A stretch of 16,437 nt of DNA. Source: JANOBJ01 sp031411575 (lineage in GTDB: Bacteria > Pseudomonadota > Gammaproteobacteria > Burkholderiales > Burkholderiaceae_C). The stretch lies in contig JANOBJ010000283.1 of assembly GCA_031411575.1 (NCBI GenBank), positions 1 through 16,437 on the forward strand, read 5' to 3'. The notes below the pieces were generated by a model. That model had not been told where the DNA came from, did no database searches, and saw nothing but the letters and a program-made list of their open reading frames with translations. The position numbers were made by a program, and so were the translations under genes. Shown in pieces: positions 13,132 through 16,437 of this stretch (positions within the stretch are counted from its first letter, which is position 1; every line of letters starts with the position of its first letter).

Positions 13132-13670
13132 TCGCCCTGATCCAGCGCGTGAGCGAGGCGCGCGTGCGGGTGGCAGGCACCACGGTGGGCGAGATCGGTG
13201 CTGGCCTGCTGGTGCTGGTGTGCGCCGAGCGCGGCGACACCGAAGCGCAGGCTGACAAGTTGCTGACCAAGGTGCTGAAGCTGCGCATTTTTCCGGATGA
13301 GGTCGTCGCGGGGCCGCCCCAAGACGGACTGACGGGCCCCTCGGGGGCCAGCGAACCACGCACAGCGGGGAGTGTGGGGGCCAAATCGTCCGGCAAGATG
13401 AACCGCAGCGTGCAAGACCTGGACGGCTGCGGCACCGCGGGTGGGCTGCTGATCGTGAGCCAGTTCACGCTGGCGGCCGATGTTTCGGGCGGCAACCGCC
13501 CCAGCTTCACCACCGCCGCCGCGCCCGATGACGGCCGGCGGCTCTACGACCATGTGGTGGCGCAGGCCCGCGCGCAGCACCCAATCGTCGCGACCGGGCA
13601 GTTCGCGGCCGACATGCAGGTGCAACTGGTCAACGACGGGCCGGTGACGATCCCGATGACGGTGCGGTAG
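13128..13670 (+). CDS. dtd: D-aminoacyl-tRNA deacylase with a 31-residue insertion
   Basis: Dtd hydrolyses D-amino acids (and Gly-tRNA-Ala) mischarged onto tRNA. The family core is clear: MIALIQRVSEARV start, GEIGAGLLVLV, LRIFPDE, GKMNRSVQD, SQFTLAAD (catalytic Thr, residue 114), RPSFTTAA, TGQFAADMQVQLVNDGPVT with the Gly-Pro motif at 171-172. It is 180 residues instead of about 145-150. Residues 58-88 are a Gly/Pro/Ser-rich insertion between LRIFPDE and GKMN, and DLDGCGTAGG adds a few more. The start is TTG at 13128, overlapping the CDF stop; MIALIQRV is so conserved that this start is secure. Both core motifs are intact, so activity is plausible if the insertion loops out. Confidence 0.93.
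   Translation: MIALIQRVSEARVRVAGTTVGEIGAGLLVLVCAERGDTEAQADKLLTKVLKLRIFPDEVVAGPPQDGLTGPSGASEPRTAGSVGAKSSGKMNRSVQDLDGCGTAGGLLIVSQFTLAADVSGGNRPSFTTAAAPDDGRRLYDHVVAQARAQHPIVATGQFAADMQVQLVNDGPVTIPMTVR
13311..13382 (+). repeat. Repeat-like GC-rich element within dtd
   Basis: The DNA of the dtd insertion runs from GGGCCGCCCCAAG to GTGGGGGCC and holds an internal hairpin (GGCCCC at 13335-13340 with GGGGCC at 13344-13349) and the phrase CAGCGAACCACGC. From memory this resembles an interspersed intergenic repeat of Comamonadaceae genomes (forms like GAGGGGGC next to CGCTGCC). No second copy occurs in this window, so the repeat call depends on recall. Confidence 0.5.
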
Positions 13671-13680
13671 CGGTTGGACG

Positions 13681-13716
13681 CCGTGGGTGGACGCGGCGGC
13701 ATCCGCGTGCGCACGG
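13681..13716. terminator. Hairpin in the convergent dtd/ybeY gap, possible bidirectional terminator
   Basis: An outer stem CCGTG/CACGG (13681-13685 with 13712-13716) encloses an inner stem ACGCGG/CCGCGT (13691-13696 with 13703-13708). It fills most of the 46-base gap between two convergent genes, where a two-way terminator would be useful. No T-run is present on either side, so its efficiency is doubtful. Confidence 0.35.
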
Positions 13717-14166
13717 TCAGTATGGGTTGGGGTAGCCCAGCGCGCCCAGCAGCAGGATTTCCAGCGCTTCCATCTCCAGTGCGCCGCGCTCGCCGCGCTC
13801 GTGGTCATAGCCCTGTGCATGCAGCGTGCCGTGCACCAGCAGATGCGCGTAGTGGGCTTCCAGTGGCTTGCCCTGTGCCTTGGCCTCGCGCTCGACCACC
13901 GGGCCGCACAGCACCAGATCGGCCATCACCACGGGCTCTGTCGTGTAGTCGAAGGTCAGTACATTGGTGGCGGCGGCCTTGCCACGGTACTGTTGGTTCA
14001 GCGCCAGTCCTTCGTCGTCGCCCACGATCCGCACGCCGATTTCACCCGCGCTGGCCAGCGCATGGCCCACCCAGCCCGCCACCCGCGCGCGCGTCAGCAG
14101 GGCCCTGTGGCGCTGTACGCCATCGAACGCGCCGAATTGCAGTGAAACATGGAATTTAAGTGCCAT
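13717..14166 (-). CDS. ybeY: YbeY endoribonuclease / rRNA maturation factor
   Basis: YbeY is a zinc-dependent single-strand RNase used in 16S rRNA 3' processing and 70S quality control. The 149-residue product carries the signature HGTLHAQGYDH (H112, H116 and H122 as metal ligands), preceded by ATNVLTFDYTTEPVVMADLVLCGPVVEREA, and the acidic EMEALE stretch that follows it in the family. The ATG at 14166 fits the usual length. It follows phoH on the same strand with a 79-base gap, matching the widespread phoH-ybeY order. The gap contains an AT-rich inverted repeat, so ybeY may have its own signal. Confidence 0.96.
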   Translation of the reverse strand: MALKFHVSLQFGAFDGVQRHRALLTRARVAGWVGHALASAGEIGVRIVGDDEGLALNQQYRGKAAATNVLTFDYTTEPVVMADLVLCGPVVEREAKAQGKPLEAHYAHLLVHGTLHAQGYDHERGERGALEMEALEILLLGALGYPNPY

Positions 14167-14199
14167 TTATGCCTGTTGTCCGCATCCAGTGGTGATAGT

Positions 14200-14220
14200 A
14201 TGCTATACAAATAATAGCAT
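14200..14220 (-). repeat. AT-rich inverted repeat in the phoH-ybeY gap
   Basis: ATGCTAT at 14200-14206 pairs perfectly with ATAGCAT at 14214-14220 around a 7-base AT-rich spacer. The whole stretch 14200-14242 is far more AT-rich than its surroundings. It could be a regulator site or promoter region for ybeY. It could also be an eroded copy of the TGCTAT/ATAGC interspersed repeat that I recall from Comamonadaceae. Confidence 0.45.
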
Positions 14221-14245
14221 TCAGATTGTGTATTTTTTGCTTGAT

Positions 14246-15199
14246 CTACTTGTGTGCGGGTGCAGCCGTGCGGCGCTGTGCGTCATAGGCGTCCACGATG
14301 CGTGCCACCAGCGGGTGCCGCACCACGTCGGCACTGGTGAAGCGCGTGATGGCGATGCCCTTGACGCGCTTCAATACCCGCTCGGCCTCGATCAACCCGC
14401 TCAGGCTGCCTTTGGGCAAATCTACCTGACTCACATCGCCCGTCACCACGGCCCGGGAGCCGAAGCCAATGCGGGTGAGAAACATCTTCATCTGCTCGGG
14501 CGTGGTGTTCTGCGCCTCGTCCAGGATGACGAAGGCGTTGTTCAGCGTGCGCCCGCGCATGAAGGCCAGCGGCGCAACCTCCAGTGCGTTGCGCTCGAAG
14601 GCTTTTTGCACGCGGTCAGCGCCCATCAGCTCGTACAGCGCGTCGTACAACGGTCGCAGGTACGGGTCGATCTTCTGCGTCAGGTCGCCCGGCAGAAAGC
14701 CCAGACGCTCGCCGGCTTCCACCGCCGGGCGTGTGAGCACGATGCGCTGTACGGCGCTGCGCTCCAGCGCATCCACCGCGCAGGCCACTGCCAGGTAGGT
14801 CTTGCCGGTGCCGGCCGGGCCGATGCCCAGGGTGATGTCGTGGCTGGCGATGTTCTCCAGGTACAGCGCCTGGGTGGGCGTGCGGGCGCGCAAATCAGCC
14901 CGGCGTGTGTGCAGCGTGATGCCGCCGTCGGCGCCTTCGGCCAGCGACTCATCGCCGGCCAGCATCAGCTGCACGGTATCGGCCTTGACCGGCCGCTCGG
15001 CCATCTCGTAGATCGCCTGCAGCACCTCCATCGCGCGCGTGGCGCGGGCCTTGGGGCCGTCCACCTTGAACTGCTCGTGCCGGTGTGCAATGTTCACCTG
15101 CAGCGCCGCCTCGATGGTGCGCAGGTGCGCGTCCATCGGGCCACACAGATGGCCGAGCCGCGTGTTGTTCAGGGGAGTGAAGGTGTGTCTGAGAATCAA
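14246..15199 (-). CDS. phoH: PhoH-like P-loop ATPase (YbeZ type)
   Basis: This is a cytoplasmic ATPase of the PhoH/YbeZ family that works with YbeY in ribosome and RNA metabolism. The 317-residue product has an N-terminal region starting ILRHTFTPLNNTRLGHLCG and a short KH-like segment at about 25-110. The PhoH domain follows: Walker A GPAGTGKT (127-134), TRPAVEAGERLGFLPGD, Walker B VILDEAQN (224-231) and VVTGDVSQVDLP. The start is TTG at 15199, supported by the conserved ILRHTF opening and a GGGA site eight bases upstream; no ATG fits. It begins a minus-strand phoH-ybeY unit and is divergent from ruvA, 85 bases away. A miaB gene, often found upstream of phoH, is not present here. Confidence 0.95.
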   Translation of the reverse strand: MILRHTFTPLNNTRLGHLCGPMDAHLRTIEAALQVNIAHRHEQFKVDGPKARATRAMEVLQAIYEMAERPVKADTVQLMLAGDESLAEGADGGITLHTRRADLRARTPTQALYLENIASHDITLGIGPAGTGKTYLAVACAVDALERSAVQRIVLTRPAVEAGERLGFLPGDLTQKIDPYLRPLYDALYELMGADRVQKAFERNALEVAPLAFMRGRTLNNAFVILDEAQNTTPEQMKMFLTRIGFGSRAVVTGDVSQVDLPKGSLSGLIEAERVLKRVKGIAITRFTSADVVRHPLVARIVDAYDAQRRTAAPAHK

Positions 15200-15284
15200 G
15201 CTGATAATCCCGGCAGGGGTGGCGCCAGGCGGCCACCGTGTGTGTACAAAGGTGCCTCATGATAGGCAACAAACCAGGCGCGAC

Positions 15285-15860
15285 ATGATTGGCAAGCTCT
15301 CCGGGACGCTCAGCGACAAAAACCCGCCCGAGGTGGTGGTGGACTGCCACGGCGTCGGCTACGAGGTGAACGTGCCCATGAGCACCTTCTACAACCTGCC
15401 CGGCCTGGGTGAAAAAGTCTCGCTGCTCACGCACTTTGTGGTGCGCGAAGACGCTCAAATCCTCTACGGCTTTGGCACCCCTGACGAGCGCGCCGCCTTC
15501 CGCCAGCTCATCAAGATCTCGGGCGTCGGCCCGCGTACGGCGCTCAGCGTGCTCAGCGGCATGAGCGTGGCCGACATCGCGCAAGCTGTCACCGCGCAGG
15601 ACGCCGGCCGCCTGGTGAAGGTGCCCGGCATCGGCAAAAAAACCGCCGAGCGCCTGCTGCTCGAACTCAAGGGCAAGCTCGGCGCCGACCTGGGCGCGCA
15701 GTCCGGTGGCGCCACCAGCGACGCACAGGCCGACATCCTCCAAGCGCTGGTCGCACTCGGCTACAGCGACAAGGAAGCCGCCCTCGCGCTGAAGGCCTTG
15801 CCGCGCGAGGTAGGGGTGAGCGAGGGGATCAAGCTGGCGTTGAAGGCGTTGGCGAAGTAG
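15285..15860 (+). CDS. ruvA: Holliday junction branch migration protein RuvA
   Basis: RuvA binds four-way DNA junctions as a tetramer and loads the RuvB motor for branch migration in recombinational repair. The 191-residue protein has the N-terminal OB-fold domain (MIGKLSGTLSDKNPPEVVVDCHGVGYEVNVP). Two helix-hairpin-helix motifs follow, ISGVGPRTALSVLSG (78-92) and VPGIGKKTAERLLLELKGKL (113-132), then a flexible linker (about 135-146). The C-terminal RuvB-contact domain spans about 147-191. The ATG at 15285 matches the invariant MIG start. The frame remains open upstream but that stretch is antisense to phoH. RuvB begins eight bases after the stop. I see no LexA box in the gap upstream. Confidence 0.97.
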   Translation: MIGKLSGTLSDKNPPEVVVDCHGVGYEVNVPMSTFYNLPGLGEKVSLLTHFVVREDAQILYGFGTPDERAAFRQLIKISGVGPRTALSVLSGMSVADIAQAVTAQDAGRLVKVPGIGKKTAERLLLELKGKLGADLGAQSGGATSDAQADILQALVALGYSDKEAALALKALPREVGVSEGIKLALKALAK

Positions 15861-15867
15861 CCGGACC

Positions 15868-16437
15868 ATGGGCATCCAGACCGACGACTTCGCCATGCCG
15901 CCCCCGAACCGGGTGGTCTCCGCCGCGCCGGCTTCGCCGAACGAAGAGGCGATTGAGCGGGCGCTGCGGCCCAAGCTGTTTGACGAGTACGTGGGTCAGG
16001 CCAAGGTGCGCGAACAGCTGGAGATTTTCATTGGCGCGGCGCGCATGCGCGGCGACGCGCTCGACCACGTGCTGCTGTTCGGCCCGCCGGGGCTGGGCAA
16101 GACGACGCTGTCGCACATCATCGCGCACGAGCTCGGCGTGAACCTGCGGCAGACCTCGGGGCCGGTGCTGGAAAAGCCGAAAGACCTGGCGGCGCTGCTC
16201 ACCAATCTTGAGAAGAACGACGTGCTGTTCATCGACGAGATTCACCGCCTGTCGCCGGTGGTGGAGGAAATCCTCTACCCCGCGCTGGAGGATTATCAGA
16301 TCGACATCATGATCGGCGAGGGGCCAGCCGCGCGCAGCATCAAGCTCGATCTGCAGCCGTTCACGCTGGTGGGCGCGACCACGCGCGCGGGCATGCTGAC
16401 CAACCCGCTGCGTGACCGCTTTGGCATCGTCTCGCGG
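15868..16437 (+). CDS. ruvB: Holliday junction helicase RuvB (3' end cut off)
   Basis: RuvB is the hexameric AAA+ motor that drives branch migration with RuvA. The first 190 codons are present and the window ends inside the gene, at GIVSR. Visible motifs are ERALRPKLFDEYVGQ, Walker A GPPGLGKT (72-79), LEKPKDLAALL, Walker B FIDEIHRLSP (121-130), and the sensor/arginine-finger region GATTRAGML (169-177). The C-terminal AAA lid and winged-helix domain lie beyond the window. The ATG at 15868 gives an N-terminal extension of about 25 residues before the conserved region, normal for this family. It directly follows ruvA, so one ruvAB operon is expected. Confidence 0.97.
   Translation, partial: MGIQTDDFAMPPPNRVVSAAPASPNEEAIERALRPKLFDEYVGQAKVREQLEIFIGAARMRGDALDHVLLFGPPGLGKTTLSHIIAHELGVNLRQTSGPVLEKPKDLAALLTNLEKNDVLFIDEIHRLSPVVEEILYPALEDYQIDIMIGEGPAARSIKLDLQPFTLVGATTRAGMLTNPLRDRFGIVSR

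Noticed and set aside
14949..15974. A long minus-strand open frame across ruvA and into phoH
   Set aside because: RuvA, RuvB and PhoH motifs on their own frames account for all of this DNA. The frame has no family signature.
1..16437. CRISPR arrays, tRNA or rRNA genes
   Set aside because: No regularly spaced direct repeats and no cloverleaf or rRNA signatures were seen on either strand by reading.

Overview
This is a GC-rich chromosomal window whose core gene content and gene order match Betaproteobacteria, Burkholderiales, most likely the Comamonadaceae (Rhodoferax/Polaromonas/Acidovorax type). The reasons are: rplM-rpsI followed by a DUF6776-type membrane protein, a bactofilin and erpA; anmK and an M23 peptidase next to a KMSKS-type tyrS; the phoH-ybeY pair; ruvAB; and short repeats that I recall from this family. 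The placement rests on family knowledge, because no search was possible. There is no tRNA, rRNA, CRISPR array or insertion sequence that I can support, and no gene-free stretch exceeds about 210 bases.

Layout. (1) 1-2617, plus strand: rplM (cut by the window start), rpsI, a terminator, a DUF6776-like coiled-coil membrane protein, a bactofilin and erpA. (2) 2651-5306, minus strand: anmK and a MepM-like endopeptidase, both murein turnover genes. (3) 5451-6710, plus strand: tyrS. (4) 6765-13131: a block of accessory character. It holds a vapBC toxin-antitoxin pair (plus), then six minus-strand genes that read, in transcription order, sensor kinase, FixJ-type regulator, HbpS-like secreted protein, exported ankyrin protein, exported FecR-domain protein and OmpA-like lipoprotein. 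A divergent CDF metal exporter ends the block. (5) 13128-16437: dtd (plus), phoH-ybeY (minus), then ruvA and the first 190 codons of ruvB (plus).

The most interesting part is 7505-12128. A two-component pair is followed directly by an HbpS/GlcG-family secreted protein, a combination that resembles the HbpS-SenS-SenR heme/redox sensing system of Streptomyces. Three CTACG/CGTAG half-sites lie just upstream of the HbpS-like gene and could be the regulator's operator. The downstream genes all encode exported envelope proteins, so the cluster may be an envelope stress or heme sensing module with its output genes in cis. This is inference.

A second oddity is dtd, which carries about 31 extra in-frame codons. 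Their DNA looks like an interspersed GC-rich repeat that has become coding sequence. Other small signals are a probably leaderless vapB mRNA with an operator over its -10 box, related hairpins on both sides of anmK, a GNRA-loop hairpin after rpsI and a strong hairpin right before the CDF start codon.
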